Assembly: GCA_014706295.1 (NCBI GenBank)
Contig: JACSVZ010000002.1
Span: 129,589,431-129,653,430, forward strand
Length of the DNA stretch: 64,000 nt
Origin: Lycocorax pyrrhopterus obiensis
Taxonomy: Eukaryota; Chordata; Aves; Passeriformes; Paradisaeidae
Reading direction: 5' to 3'
The position numbers and the translations under genes were made by a program. The notes beneath the pieces are model-generated. The model did not search any database, was not told the origin of the DNA, and saw nothing but the letters and a program-made list of their open reading frames with translations. This document shows positions 1 to 12,572 of the stretch, piece after piece. Numbering within the stretch: the first letter of the stretch is position 1; each line of letters opens with the position of its first letter.

Positions 1-3000
1 TGTTCCCTTCCAGCACAAATAAGAGGAATAAGAACTCTGCAATTTGTTTTCTATGTCCCCTTTTTTATATTTTTTTAGTTTTACATTTTTATATTATTAA
101 TGAAACTAACATTTTAAAATGCAATGAGTTTTTTGCCCATGGAACAAAAACTTTGCCATGGTTATGCACAAAGGGGACAGGAATATGCATGGAATATGTT
201 GAAAATTGCAATGTATAAAGGCAGTAAATGTGTTGCAATTTCCACACCCTCCATGCAGGACAACATCTGTCTTTTTTTGCTGTTTTCAGTCCTTATTGCA
301 ACTTGAAAAACTTCTTAGAAACAGTCAGTAAAATTACACTATTTTCTTCATCAAGATACATGGCAGGCTGTCTGCAAAAGGGAAATGCTGAGCTGCTCCA
401 GAGTCTCCACTGTGAGAGCTACCTATGCCTGCCTTCACATCATATACATATTTCTCTGCTTCCCACAGCCTTCTAGGAGGAATCCCTTTGAATCTGTGGA
501 AACAAGGGATGGGTTGCACCATGTCAGTTGTGTCACTTCAGGTGAATTAGGAGCCACCAGCACGCTGGGGAAAAGCCAGTGCAGCTGCGCACGGTGTCTG
601 GGTTTATTGCTCAGCCATGCCAGGGAGGTGTGCTCGGTAGAGGAGGGCACAGTCCCTGCTCCTGGTGTCGCTGTCACTTCCCAGGGATCCCCATGGCACA
701 CCAGGAACCAGCACATTCACCTGCACCTGGTTCCTGCAGCGCTGAACCTGCCAGGTCTCTGAGCATCCCGGCTGCCCCAGCCACTCCTGCTGTGGAGGGG
801 AACAGTCACTGATTTTGCAAAAAACCCCAAAACCAGAATGCTGGGGTGAGAAGGGTTGCTAAGGAACTAAGCCTGTAACGAAATGGAAACGTTCTCTTTG
901 TTAACTCTTTAGGATTTTGTCTTTTCATATTTCGCTTGGCACATGGTATTGAAAAAATGGAGAAGGCAGAGACGAAAAATCACAGAAAGTGATGTTTTGC
1001 CTCCTTCCTTGTAGAATCTTCTTTAATATCAAGAGTGAAATTGCTTTCAGTGGTATTTTTTCCACATAAAAATCTCTTTTATTCTTCTTAGGAATATGTC
1101 TGTTCCAGCGAGGGGGCAGAGCTTTGCATCATAAAAATTGTAGCCACTTTTATGTAAAAATAAGAAAGCAAAAAAATCCACTGGGGAAAACAATTTTTTT
1201 GCATACCAGTCAGCCTCCACTTTTGCTATCAGCATTTTGCCAGACCAGTCTTTGGGAGGTGGCATGGTGTGAATTGAACTAGCAGAATTGCAAGGGTACA
1301 GTGCACCTGAAGAAAATGAAAATTTTTGTAGCTATGACAGTGATGATATACTTTAAATCTGGGAGTAGGAAGGGGTGACTAACATGGAAAAAGCCACAAG
1401 TGGAAGAGGGAGAGGAAGGAGGAAATAGCAGATGCCATCATCTCCAAGAGGCCAGAGAAAGGACAACATTCAGAGTGGTTATTAGCTGCACAAGGTTTTG
1501 ACAGTAAAACTAAGTGCAAGAGGAGTAAAACCTGCAAAAGAAAAAGCAGAGGGAAGGGTGTGAGAGGGGAGCATTGTTAGCCTGATCACAGGAAGAAATG
1601 GTTATTTACTCACCGTGCTTGGCTGGGATGGAGCAGAGCAATGTCGGAGCCTGGATGGGTGCAAGAGAGCAGAGCGGGTGATCAGCAGGCAGGGAACAGC
1701 AGTGCTGAAAAGGATGGATCACTCCAGGGCAATGGTTTATGCTTGCTTCATTATTTAAAGTAGGCTGAGGCACGTAATTACTCATGAGTCTGACCACGAG
1801 GTATTTAACAGTTGAACCACAGAAGAAGCTGTATGCACAGCCTACCTCTGCCTGGCAGAAGGCATAAGTTGATGATTAATACAGCATAAGTCACATCTCA
1901 CTTCTCCCATTGGCCATTGGCCAAAATGAGCCCATTTTCCTTGAAGAATAGGTCTGTCATGTACAGCTCAGCTCCTGCCTGCTTAGGGATGCTGTGAAAT
2001 TATGCCTGCACCTTGCCAGACCCGACAGGACCCAGGCAGAGCTGCAGCTTCTCCGTCCAAAGACACCCATCGCTCCCATCCAGCTGCTCACTGCAGCACC
2101 ACAGCGAGACTGAGCGAGACATGGGCTGTAGGTGGGTGCTGCACCCAAGGGGACCTCCAGGTTCAGGGGATCCCTGGAGACATGGGATGCATCCCCAGAG
2201 TCAGGGGCTGGTGCCTGGAAGAAGTGCTGCACCCTGAGGCAGCATGGGCTATATTTTCCACGGGGACAGGAAAGGGCAGAAGGCATGGTCATCCAGCCCA
2301 AAAGCAGTCCAGCCTGTTTGCATGTGTTGGCTTGTCCACGTGTACTTGTGGGTGTAGAGCTCAGCAACAGCTTTTTTTTTTTTTTTCAGTTGCACTATGC
2401 TAGTTGTGATAACAGGAGGTTTAATTTTGAACAGCACTATGAAACCAGTGAAATAGATGTAAGTATTAGCTGATACTCAATACCAGGAATGACCTGTCTT
2501 TTATGTCCTCTCACTGTTCTAGTAGAAGCCTACCAGAATGCAGGACACATGTTTTCCAACTCAATAGCAGGTATCCAGCTGGAGAAATGTGTTTCCCTGA
2601 ATTATAGCCACATGCTATATATCCCACTTCAACATATCATATCATGTTCCATCTGCACAGAATTTGACACTGCATAAAACAATCTGCTTTGAATTTGAAT
2701 GCATATACTTCCTCACACAAAACAAAACCCTCTAGCTAGTCTATGAGTCTAAATGCCTCAGAGCTTCTGCTGAAGCTCGTGCCACAAGCAGAAAAGACCA
2801 GAACCAAAACTGTAGGGAGGAGAAGGCATTATCTCTGGGCTGTTTCATCTGAAACAAATTCTACCTTTGCATCAAGGAATTTGTCCTGGTGGTTGCTGAT
2901 AGTGAACAGAGCAGAACTCAGAGCAAGAAATATTCACAAACCCACTAGGACTACCAAGCTGTATAAAGCATAACGCCCAGGAGTACATCGTCCTGGCTTT

Positions 3001-5290
3001 CTCTAAGCTGCTCTAAACCTCTCACATCTGTAACAGTGTGGTACTTAAGGGGCAGCTAGAGAGTAGATGCTTCAGCAATTTCTAATACAATAGCTCTCAA
3101 TAATTACAGAAAAATTCAGAAAAAAATGTCATGCATGTTGAAGACAGCTCCTCCTTGCACAGACCAACTGCTATCACAAGTCAGTGAGGCAACATGGAAT
3201 GGGTTTTGTTGTTTTTCAAGCAAATGTGAATGCTTTCCAATTGTTTGCCACATTTCTAATGGCCCCAGGTCAATCCCATCTTCCTTGCCCTGTTAGGTAT
3301 CCATCTTAACATAAAGAGCACCCTTCTTTCTGAGATAAAATGTGAAGTCAGAAATACTTGACAAGTCCTTAAATGATGAACACTTCTTTATTTCCTCTTT
3401 CTCTCTCAAAATCTTTCAGCCAGATGTACAGTAGATGCTTAATGTCTCATGGTTCTACTGCCTGTTTTGTCAGCCATGAATTTGTTTGCATTGTCTCCCA
3501 GCAAAACAGACTTTGGCAGAGGAACATCCCAGGTTAAATAGGTTTTTAGACTCGAGTCTATAAGAACAAAAGACAGAGCAACTGAATGATAAAGAAGAGT
3601 CAGTACAACTTCAGTTCTGCTAATGAAAATATTCTGCTTGTAGAGTGTTGACAGAAAGGGACAGGAGTATGTTTTACAGATTTCCAGCTCTAGATGATGA
3701 TAGTAATTTACGTCCCTCTAAAACAACACAGCAAACAAACATTTGGGAGCTTGTGTCACACTGGATGTTCATCTTCACTAATCAAAGATGTATGTGAGTG
3801 GGTTGATTGGCAGGTATGCTGTAATCAGCTCACAGCTGTGCCAAGGGCCTGCAGACACATATCCAAGAACTGATTCCCCTCATGTCTGCAGGGTTTCTGG
3901 GTCAAGATGGACCAGACTTTCCACTGCTTTTATTTGTCTGTTCACAGTAATATCCAAAACTCCTCTCTAGAGCTCCACATCTGAACCAATATGAAAGAAA
4001 TGACAAACAGAACAGCAATGTTAGATTAAAACTCTTGAGGACACAAAATCTAGTTTCTGAAAAGTATTTCAGAGTCAGCTGTAGGACACAGCCGGCTGCA
4101 GAACATCTGCTGGAAAGTGCAGATAACTGGCTTTAGGATGATTGAAGTTTGGGGTTTTTTTGACCAGAATTGACATCAACAGAAAATTGTGCCTGGTGAA
4201 TTCACAGAAGCACATTTTTTCATGCTATGACCCATTGTCTGGTTTATGATGGCAACAAGAAACTCTCATCCAGTGCCGGACTCCATCAGAGTGGAAGTGA
4301 ACAAAGGGACTCTCTCATTCTGAAGCATTCATCTGGCTGCATTAAACAGAATGCCTTATGTAACTTTATGACAGACATTTATTCCACTCTGCTCAGTACT
4401 AATGACATCCCAGAAGGCGTACTGTCCAGTTTGGGTGCCACAAGAGGCATCACAAACACACAATAGACATCCCTTTTTCCCATTTCAAGAGCAAAACTCA
4501 GATCTGTGTGTCTCCAGAGAGATAATTGCAGATGAGTGTGTAACAGTTTTTAGTTCTCCTCAGTCTCAGGCAGTTTATGATGAAAAGATCTCAGGCACTG
4601 TGGCACTGCGGAGTTCTCCATGCAACAGCATCTTTGGAGCTCCACTCCCTCCTCTCCTGATGGCAAGGGACTGAGCCAGGCCCACCCTGGCACATATCTG
4701 AAAATATTTTTCAGAACACAGAAAGAGCAAGCTGGCCCTGCGTGAGTCTTACATACATATCTGTTGTGCCCAGATATCCTGATGTCCCAGGTCATGTTAG
4801 CCTGTGGTCAGCAGACTACCACTGATCCAGAAGATGTCAGAAAATGATCTGTTAGATCATGATGCCTAAAACTGGGCACAGCACTTTACCCAAGCGCTCA
4901 TCAGTCTAGATGTCAGAATATTGCTGACAGCTAATATCCCAGTTGTTACACTCTGGAACACCCTAGGCAACTGAATCATTCATTCATTACCTTGTATTCA
5001 GAATTCATTTCACCATACAGTCCAGATTCTCTCTTGTAGAAGCACTATTAGCTAGTTTTTTATATTTTGCTTGATGTTATCCTTTCTTAAGTGTAATATT
5101 TTGCATAAAGTGCTTAAGTGTATATTGTTGCTACTACATTTCACTGTACTTATATCAAACTGTCCCTTTAATGTAGCAAAATCAGTTTGGAAACTTACGT
5201 GCTTGAGTTGCATGTCACTCTTACCAAGAGGAACATGAGACTAATTAGATATGATTTGTTCTGGATAAATTCACACTGAATATTTTTATC
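1..5290. other. Non-coding distal 3' flank of GDF6
   Basis: No exon, RNA gene or recognisable repeat was found. The DNA is mainly AT-rich with short chance frames on both strands. The one clear motif is a perfect NFI-type dyad at 1910-1924. A T run lies at about 2370-2386. Confidence 0.6.
1910..1924. promoter_or_regulatory. Perfect NFI dyad TTGGC(N5)GCCAA
   Basis: TTGGCCATTGGCCAA is an exact full nuclear factor I palindrome and also contains two overlapping inverted CCAAT cores. It lies in non-coding DNA 9.8 kb beyond the GDF6 stop codon. Motif only; no surrounding promoter is visible. Confidence 0.4.
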
Positions 5291-5299
5291 ACATTATCA

Positions 5300-6720
5300 T
5301 CCTACAGTTGCTATTTTATGAAGCACTTGAATTTTTTGCAGTAGTTCTCAAAGCATTGGAGGTATCTGAGACAGGTTGTCTGGTCTGTAGTTCTTGGTAC
5401 CTTTTAAATCTTCTCTGTGTTCTTAAATACACTTGTTAGTATTTCAGAAATTCCTGTGGTTAGTTCTCTAATTATACCAGAGTAAATTTCTCCAGGACTT
5501 CCTGCTATCAGTATATGCCCTTTATTCAAAGGTTCCTTCACTTCTCTTCCATGAGCTGCATTTTGATTCCCTGCTAGTTCTAAGTGTGTTCAGCCTCTCA
5601 TATCAAGTGTCCCCTCCTTGCAAAGGTGGTGTTTCACACTTCAGCCCACTCCGTCATTTGTCCTTTGTTCAACATCCCCATGAATTGATAACCCTTTTCC
5701 CTTTTTCCTAATTTCTTTTTCTGATCCCTTTTGCACTCTTTATACTTCAGCTGTCTCTTTTACTTATCCTAGTAGTGCCTTTGCTCACTTTTTGTATTAT
5801 GTGTTTTTGTCAATAGACAACCACGCAGCTTCTGACTCAGACCCCCTGTATTTCCCCAATGTTGTCCTCCTTGCCAGCAGGATAGGTTCCTACGAGATGT
5901 TTAACTAAGGATTTCTTCCAAACTGCCTGTTTTCTTAAAAGTCTTTCTCCTTTTGGCTCCTCCCTTCAGAACTATCCCTATCAATTGCCCAAAGTGAGGA
6001 AATCTGCCATAGAGGAGTCATTTGGTCTTGCTCTCCTCCTCCACAGACATGAGCTCAAATTGCCTTCTAGCAAGTTTCTCTTTATTAATCGTATCTATCA
6101 TAGCTTATCTGGCCACGTCTCCCATAACTGCCTTCACTCTTTGAAACAAAGAGTTGTCCAAACACATTCCAAAAACTTGAGGAACTCTTCGTGCTGCGCT
6201 GTACTGTTCGGTTTTGTTTTGTTGGGTTTTTCATTTTCTTACAGCAGATAACCTGGTTAGATAAAGTCCTTGATTACCACTACCTCATATCCTCAGGACA
6301 CTCCCAGTAGTTGCTCAAAAATGTGACATCAACCTCCTCCTCATTCAGTAATCTTCAGTAGAGTTTTACTGTCCCTCTGTTTCATCTCCAACCACTCTGT
6401 CTTTCCCCTCTCTGGCCTTCTATACATTCCCAATATACCAGATAATACTCTTCCCTTTTTTACTGCCTCTACTTCCTACACAGATTATACTCTCTCTGCT
6501 AATATTGAAGTGCCGCAATTTATTTCACTGAGCCTGTGTGATGCTGATTAAACTGTAGCCTTTGTTGTGTCCCAAGACTTCTTGTTCTTCCTGTTTATTC
6601 TCCATACTCTTACCATTAGAGTGAAAACATCTCAGATGTTTGGCAGGTTGCCCTAACATTATCCCTTTCGTTCTTCTACGGCCCTCCTGCAATTTCCCAC
6701 TTCCACCATAGCAAAGAGCT
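5300..6720 (-). mobile_element. Decayed CR1/L3-type LINE fragment, minus strand
   Basis: Read on the minus strand, 6617-6527 codes SNGKSMENKQEEQEVL then GYSLISIT, matching the start of the CR1-clade endonuclease (pattern N..SM.NKQEELE....YD.I.I.E). About 1.2 kb further on, 5398-5362 codes TKNYRPDNLSQIP, matching the reverse-transcriptase motif GNYRPVSL.S.P. Order and spacing fit one element with internal deletions. Frames are broken by many stops and indels, so this is an old, dead copy. The family name (CR1 versus L3) is inferred and the ends are approximate. Confidence 0.65.
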
Positions 6721-6729
6721 GTCAACCAG

Positions 6730-9700
6730 ATCTCTACTTTTCTTACTCACCTGAGGTCTCTCCTGCCCACTCACTCAAACCCTGCTGTCCTAGGAGCATT
6801 TTCACTCATTTTTCTCGAGTAATAAAATTCTCACATTCTGGAAAGCAATGTTTTTTTCACTGATTTAACAAGGCTCCATAGGATAGAGATTCTCCTTAGG
6901 GTCTTCCTAAAAAATGGTGCAGAAAGTTGTTAGTAGGAAAGCAGTCTTATCGGATAAAGGTCCACAGTCCAATTTCAGATTTCTCAGTTCCAGAAATGGG
7001 GTTGACAGCATTCATAGTCTAAACGAATGCTAGTTTTATCAAAATACTAGCATATTTGCAAATATAAAGTCCCATACTCTGCAACAGGCTGATGTTGTGC
7101 AAAATTAGGTCTGGGTAAAACCTTGGGAGAACAGAATTCCCAACAGCATAATACACTAAATAGTGATGTATATTAACTAAGACAGTGGTACTTTGCAAGG
7201 CTGCAGTCATCAAGGGATACGCAGATGATGAGTGTAGCAGGGACAATATGTTGATTCTCCTGCCTCACAGTTATGAACAGCTGGAACATCCTCAGTTTAC
7301 AATGGGTCTGACACTGCAAAGAAACAAGAACAAATATTTGGAAATCTAATCACATAATATAGCTGAATGCTGACAAGAGGACCCTGCTCTAGGGGAGTAT
7401 ACTCCTTTATAGCACATGGCTGCTATGTGAGAGAACAAATTACACACTATTGACATCTGCTGTCCTGCTGCCCAGCCTCTGAATGATTGACAAGGCTGAG
7501 GTTCAGTCACTCAACTTCCTCAAGGCTTCAGATGTGCTTCTGAAGCAAAGATAAGAGGCTGTGAAGGAAGATATTTTGTACAATGTGATCAGCTCAAATA
7601 AAATTTGAGGTTAAACATTGAGTTGTTAAAAATAAACATGCTTATTTTATAAATGCAGTAAACAGACCAACCTCTCATCTACATGGAAATAACAAGGAGG
7701 AAGACAGGATCTGCTCTTCATGGAGAATTTCCAGCTTTTTTCCCCACAAAAAAACATTCTCAAAAATACACCCCTCCCACAAATAAATGTAAGAGGTACT
7801 CTGTGGTCAAAAAAGGAGCTTATAAAGTAAGGGCTTAAGTCCCATGCTGTTTTTTTCATTCATGTACTCAGAATTCGTTCCAAAGCATATCTATACTTCA
7901 AAGATGAGTCAGTGGTTTTCTTGTGCTTGAGCAGCACAGCCAGTGTGATGGATGAATTGTGTAATGTCTGCTGATAAGTATCACACCATCAGCCAGACCA
8001 ACTTCAGCTGTCTTCTGTCCCTTGTTGTCTATTCCCACTATTTCATAGATTCTGCTCCCTCTTCTGGCCAGCAACATAATAAAAGAAATAATTTCCCCTT
8101 TTTAAATGTGATTTTGAGCATGGGGAGTTGAGAAATGGAAAAGAAACTTCATATTACTTTGGCAGGACAAAGAGATCTGAGCTGTGCATCCACTGCATTT
8201 CCATATTTGGATTTCTCTGTAACAAAGGCTTGCAGTATTTGTAGTAAAAAAGCTGAAAAAATAATTACAGGTATTTTTTGTTACATTTTCAATTTACTGG
8301 TTATCTCTTGGGGGAGGGTAGGAGAGAGGAAGGGAAGTACAAGGAAAGAAAGACCATTGATCAGCTTTGTTGTATCTATTCACTTCTCCCTCTCAGCACC
8401 ATATAGCTCCTTTTCAGGTTTGCCCAAAAGAATACTGCAGACCTAAAAAAGGAAGTGAGCAGAGATCCCATCTTTAGGAATAGTGGGCTTGCCAAAATGG
8501 GCTCAGATAATGTTATATTAGCCATAGCATGCAGAGCACACGCTCAAAAAAGCCAGTGTTTTCTCTCAGTAAGCAAAATCCAAAGGTGTGCCTCCAAAGC
8601 AGATACTGCAGTTTCTAACTATTTTTGCCTTTTTTCAGGTTCTCTCATTTCTATTGGAGATTACCAGCCACAGACATCTGGAACAAAGGGCTGTCAAACC
8701 TTTTCTGGCCATTAAAGACATCACCAAAAAGTCAGTTAATGTAGAAGAAGGTACAAACTGCACTACACTGTACATCCAGGACAGAAAAACATTGCCTCTT
8801 TAACAACTTCCTTTGATGGAAGTTTTCTGAGGCCTCCCACAGTTGAACTTTGTCTGATGAAGCTCCCCAAAGCCATGTCTGAGGCGGAGCAGAAAGGACA
8901 ACTCAGTGGCAGCACAGCTTGCCACCAAGCGTGTGATGAATGGGCTTGCAACAGAAGCGATATTGGTTTTTACATGGAAAGGAAATTGCATTGAAAATCT
9001 CAGTGTATGGTTTTAGCCAAAGCATTGTCTGTACACACAATAATTCATTTGCTCAATAGACAGCAAAATAAAGACATGATTCATTCAGCCTTCTCTAGCT
9101 GAGAATTTTGTAAAAATTCAGATTTTTACATCATGTTCATTTCCAGTTGACAATGCCTTACATATCTCGTTTACCTTTCCTCAAAGAGTACATTGCAGCT
9201 TGTTGGGCATCATTTGCCCATTCTTTACCTCATAAAGAGAGCAGAGGTTTGATCCATAGCAGAAGATTGAACTGGTGTGGTCAGAACAGCAACCAAAGTC
9301 CGCACCAGTCAGAACTGTACATGGTGAACCTGGCTTTAAAACCAAAGCCCTTTTTAAAGCTATAATTTCCAAATCTACTATTACTAATGAATTTGAAGCA
9401 CTATTAAGTACTAGAAAGCAATATTCCTCTGGCAGTTGTACCAACTCTAAGGCTGAAGTCTTCTACAGGTCTCTTAGCTGCTGCTATTCAAACACTCGGG
9501 CCCGATTCTGCACTCCTTTGTTCAAGCACCAGTCCAAGGGAGTGAAAGCTGGTCAGAGAAAAACGTGTGGGATCAGATCTTGTGATATGGCAAAAAAATT
9601 CCACTTTCCATGAAAGGAACCTTGTTTTCAAACACATTCCACAAGGTGAGCAGCTCTTTCAGCCCTTCTGCATATAAGATGAGGCTTTTATTTTTTTCCC

Positions 9701-9850
9701 TGAGAGTGGGGCTCACAGCCCCCAAGCTGCCTGTACCACCTCTGCACGCATCACTGAGAGAGGATCCTTCTCTTACTGAAACAGCTACTCATTGAATAGT
9801 TCTTCATTATCTAAGAGATAGCCAGGAAATATTTAATAAATATATTACCC
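6730..9850. other. Non-coding flank between the LINE fossil and the GDF6 3' region
   Basis: AT-rich sequence with only short frames on both strands. Nothing matches a known protein, RNA or repeat that I can name. Confidence 0.6.
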
Positions 9851-10705
9851 ATTGCATCAAAATAAATATCATTTATAAAACATTCATTGTCTTTTGCTTA
9901 TCATCATCATACAGTGTATATTAATGTCCCCAGTACAGATGAGATTTACAAACGTTTGCCTGAATTTTTCCCCTTAATGCATTCTCCCACTTACAATAAT
10001 CATTGCATAAAATGCATAAAAACATAATGCAGCTCTATGCCACTGGCATATACCAAAGATGAAACTAGAGATCTTATGAGAGTACAAAAAGTCTTCAGAC
10101 AGGAGGAATGGCTTTAGGTACCTCTTCAAGTGGCACTTGATCCAACTCAACTCTGCAGCATTTTAGTATTAGAGCCAATATTTACTTGAGAATTCAGAAT
10201 TACTTAATCAAATAATAGAACATATAAAAGCAAGCTGACTTTTTGGAAAAAAGAATGTTTAATAATACAATAATAGTTGTAGTATTGTCCAGTAAAGGTG
10301 TATTGTAAAAATGTTCTGAATATTAATTTACCTCAGATAACTTTAGAGTTGTAAATACTTGCATTATATTGAGGTAGACAGTAAAAAAAATCTTTTCTCC
10401 ATTATTAGCACAGAATTTAAATCTTGTAATAATATCTTAAGGAAATGATAATGTTAAGTAAGGATGAAATATTTGATTAATGCTTAATTCTGTACAACTC
10501 AAATATAAACTTTTAAAAATATTAGAAATTATAACATTTCGAGTGCATATCATGTTTTGTACATTAAAAAAGAAATGCATGTTGTTCATCTCCATTTTGC
10601 ACTTTTCAGTCTGTTTAAATAAACAAATATTTACAACTTTTATATGAACAACAGTGCATCCAAAGCAAAATGTGCATTTTAAATTAATGCTCCTGGTCGA
10701 GTCTT

Positions 10706-10711
10706 TTTATT
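10706..10711 (-). other. Candidate GDF6 poly(A) signal, distal
   Basis: A second AATAAA on the minus strand lies about 1 kb after the stop codon in very AT-rich DNA. Alternative 3' ends are possible. Confidence 0.35.
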
Positions 10712-11181
10712 AGCATTTTATATTATTATTCTCTTCTCTTTTTTACTTTTTTTTCCACAAGTTTGTAGCTCTGCAAAACCAGATAAGCCAACAATTCTAA
10801 AAATCGGTGGGGGAAAGCCTGAAACTACGAACACAATAATTACATTAAAAAAGGGCTAGGCATAGCTTCGAAGTGCACTTTCCTCAGGTGAAGCCACAGC
10901 TGAGACCAAAGGTGGGAAAGAAACAGAAATCTTATATAAAACGCCTTTTCCAGCACAATATTTGAGTATAATACTGCTGCAAGTTGCGAGGGCTGCCGAA
11001 ACAGAGCTACCCAGAGACCTGGCAATGGCATCCTTGCACTCTTCGTGAGACCCGAAGGAGTTTCCTTTCCAATCCACCCCGGTTATGCTTTCTGTAACAC
11101 TTCGCTCTTCACAGTTTTTCTTTGCGGTCTTAAAATAAAACCTAGCTGGTAATTACAATCTTAAGCAATTCTTGATTTGTT

Positions 11182-11187
11182 TTTATT
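11182..11187 (-). other. Candidate GDF6 poly(A) signal, proximal
   Basis: Plus-strand TTTATT reads AATAAA on the GDF6 strand, followed downstream (lower coordinates) by AT-rich sequence. It is a consensus hexamer about 520 nt after the TAG. Use is unproven. Confidence 0.35.
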
Positions 11188-11419
11188 TTTTTCTCCTTTT
11201 CTCTTTCTTTTTTTTCCCTTGGGGGGGAGAGGCGGGGAGAGGGGGCCGTAGGCTATTTCTGGCTGGTAAGCTTGCAGGAATGTGAAAGAGAGAGGGCAGA
11301 AATGAAACAGCCCTCTTCAGAGCAACTTCAGAGAGAGGGATCAGTCTGCTCCCTCTCCCTCCCCCGACTCTTTTTGTACTTGGTAAATTGCCTTCACCTT
11401 TGGAGGGAGGAGGACAGAT

Positions 11420-12540
11420 CGCCAGATAAACCCCGGGGGAGGAGAGGGGAGCGGGGAAGGGACCGGGCGGGGGCCTCGCCGCCTGCCCGGCCCGCTCGCC
11501 CTTCCCCGCCGGCAGCCGCGGGCCGCCGCTGCCGCAGCCCCCGCAGGCCCCGCCACCACCGCGGGCAGCCGCCGCGGAACCCCGGCGCCGGTCCCCTCCG
11601 CCCCAGCCGCGCTCGGCCGGGCTCGGGACGGGGCCCCGCTCGCCGCTGCCGCCGCACCTCCGCCAGACGCAGACTCGGCTGCCGCCGAGGGGCGTCCCGC
11701 CCGCTACCTGCAGCCGCAGGACTCCACCACCATGTCCTCGTACTGCTTGTACACCACGTTGTTGCCCGCGTCGATGTAGAGGATGCTGATGGGGGTCAGT
11801 TTGGTGGGGACGCAGCAGCTGGGCGGCGTGGAGCCGGGGTCCATGGAGTTCATGAGGGTCTGGATGATGGCGTGGTTTGTGGGCTCCAGGTGGGAGCGCA
11901 GCGGGAAGTCGCAGACCCCCTCGCAGTGGTGGGCCTCGTATTCCAGCGGGGCGATGATCCAGTCGTCCCAGCCCAGCTCCTTGAAGTTGACGTGCAGCGG
12001 CTTCTTGCTGCAGCGCAGCCGGGACTTCTTGCCGTGCCGCTTGCCGTGCCGGCTGGCGAAGGCGGTGCGGCGCTGGCGCCGGGCCGGCGGGCGGCGGGCA
12101 GCGGGCGGCGGCGGCGGGGGTGCGCCCAGCTCGGCGCGCAGCTCCCCGAGGAGGCTCCGCCGCCGGGCGCGGGTGAAGACCACCAGCAGCGCCCGCTCCT
12201 GCGGCGGCCGCGGCCGGCGCGCGAAGCCCAGGCCCCGCAGGTCGAGCCAGCGCCGCGGCCCGCGGTCCGCCGAGGCCCGCAGCTCCAGGCACAGCCGCTT
12301 CCAGGGCCGCTGCTCCCGCAGGCCCTGCCGCACGTCGAACACCTCCCAGCCGGCGGACGAGGCCGCTCGCGGGTCCAGGGCGCGGGAGTCCAGCGGGCGC
12401 GGCGAGAGGCAGGCGGAGAGCTGCACGTGCAGCGGGGCGGCGGGCGGCGGGCGGCCGCGGGGGGCCCGGCGGAACAGCCGCAGCTCGGCCCCCACGAGCT
12501 CCTCCGTCTCCGAGAGGGTCGACACATCAAACACATACTG
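11420..12540. other. CpG island over GDF6 exon 2
   Basis: Dense CpG and very high GC begin about 280 bases beyond the stop codon and run through nearly the whole exon. The coding third positions contribute much of this. The intron side drops quickly to AT-rich sequence at the splice acceptor. Confidence 0.8.
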
Positions 12541-12572
12541 CTGCCGCCTCAAGGGAGCGGGCGAGAGATCGT
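11704..12572 (-). CDS. GDF6: GDF6 coding exon 2 (C-terminal prodomain and mature BMP domain)
   Basis: The acceptor is TTTTTATCTCGCAG on the minus strand, ending at 12573; the exon opens ACGATCTC and completes Asp113. It codes [17 protein letters not shown], the arm of the latency domain ([54 protein letters not shown]), an Ala/Pro/Arg-rich linker, the RRQRR cleavage site and the cystine-knot domain. The stop TAG is at 11704-11706. Third codon positions are almost all G or C, far more than in the flanks, so both strands show long chance frames here. In the mature domain the residue before HCEG is His (EAHHCEG), where the GDF5/6/7 sequences I recall have Tyr or Phe. Confidence 0.97.

Larger units (their letters stand above)
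9850..11703 (-). other. GDF6: GDF6 3' UTR and 3' flank (extent uncertain)
   Basis: The GC-rich exon end gives way at about 11.4 kb to AT-rich, repeat-free sequence down to about 9.85 kb, as is typical of long BMP-family 3' UTRs. Candidate poly(A) signals AATAAA on the minus strand lie at 11182-11187 (about 520 nt past the stop) and 10706-10711 (about 1 kb past it); an ATTAAA variant lies near 10257-10262. The sequence alone does not say which is used. Confidence 0.5.

Noticed and set aside
1105..1119. Second CTCF-like motif CCAGCGAGGGGGCAG
   Set aside because: One extra base shifts the core, so three important positions mismatch. Much weaker than the site at 34.04 kb.
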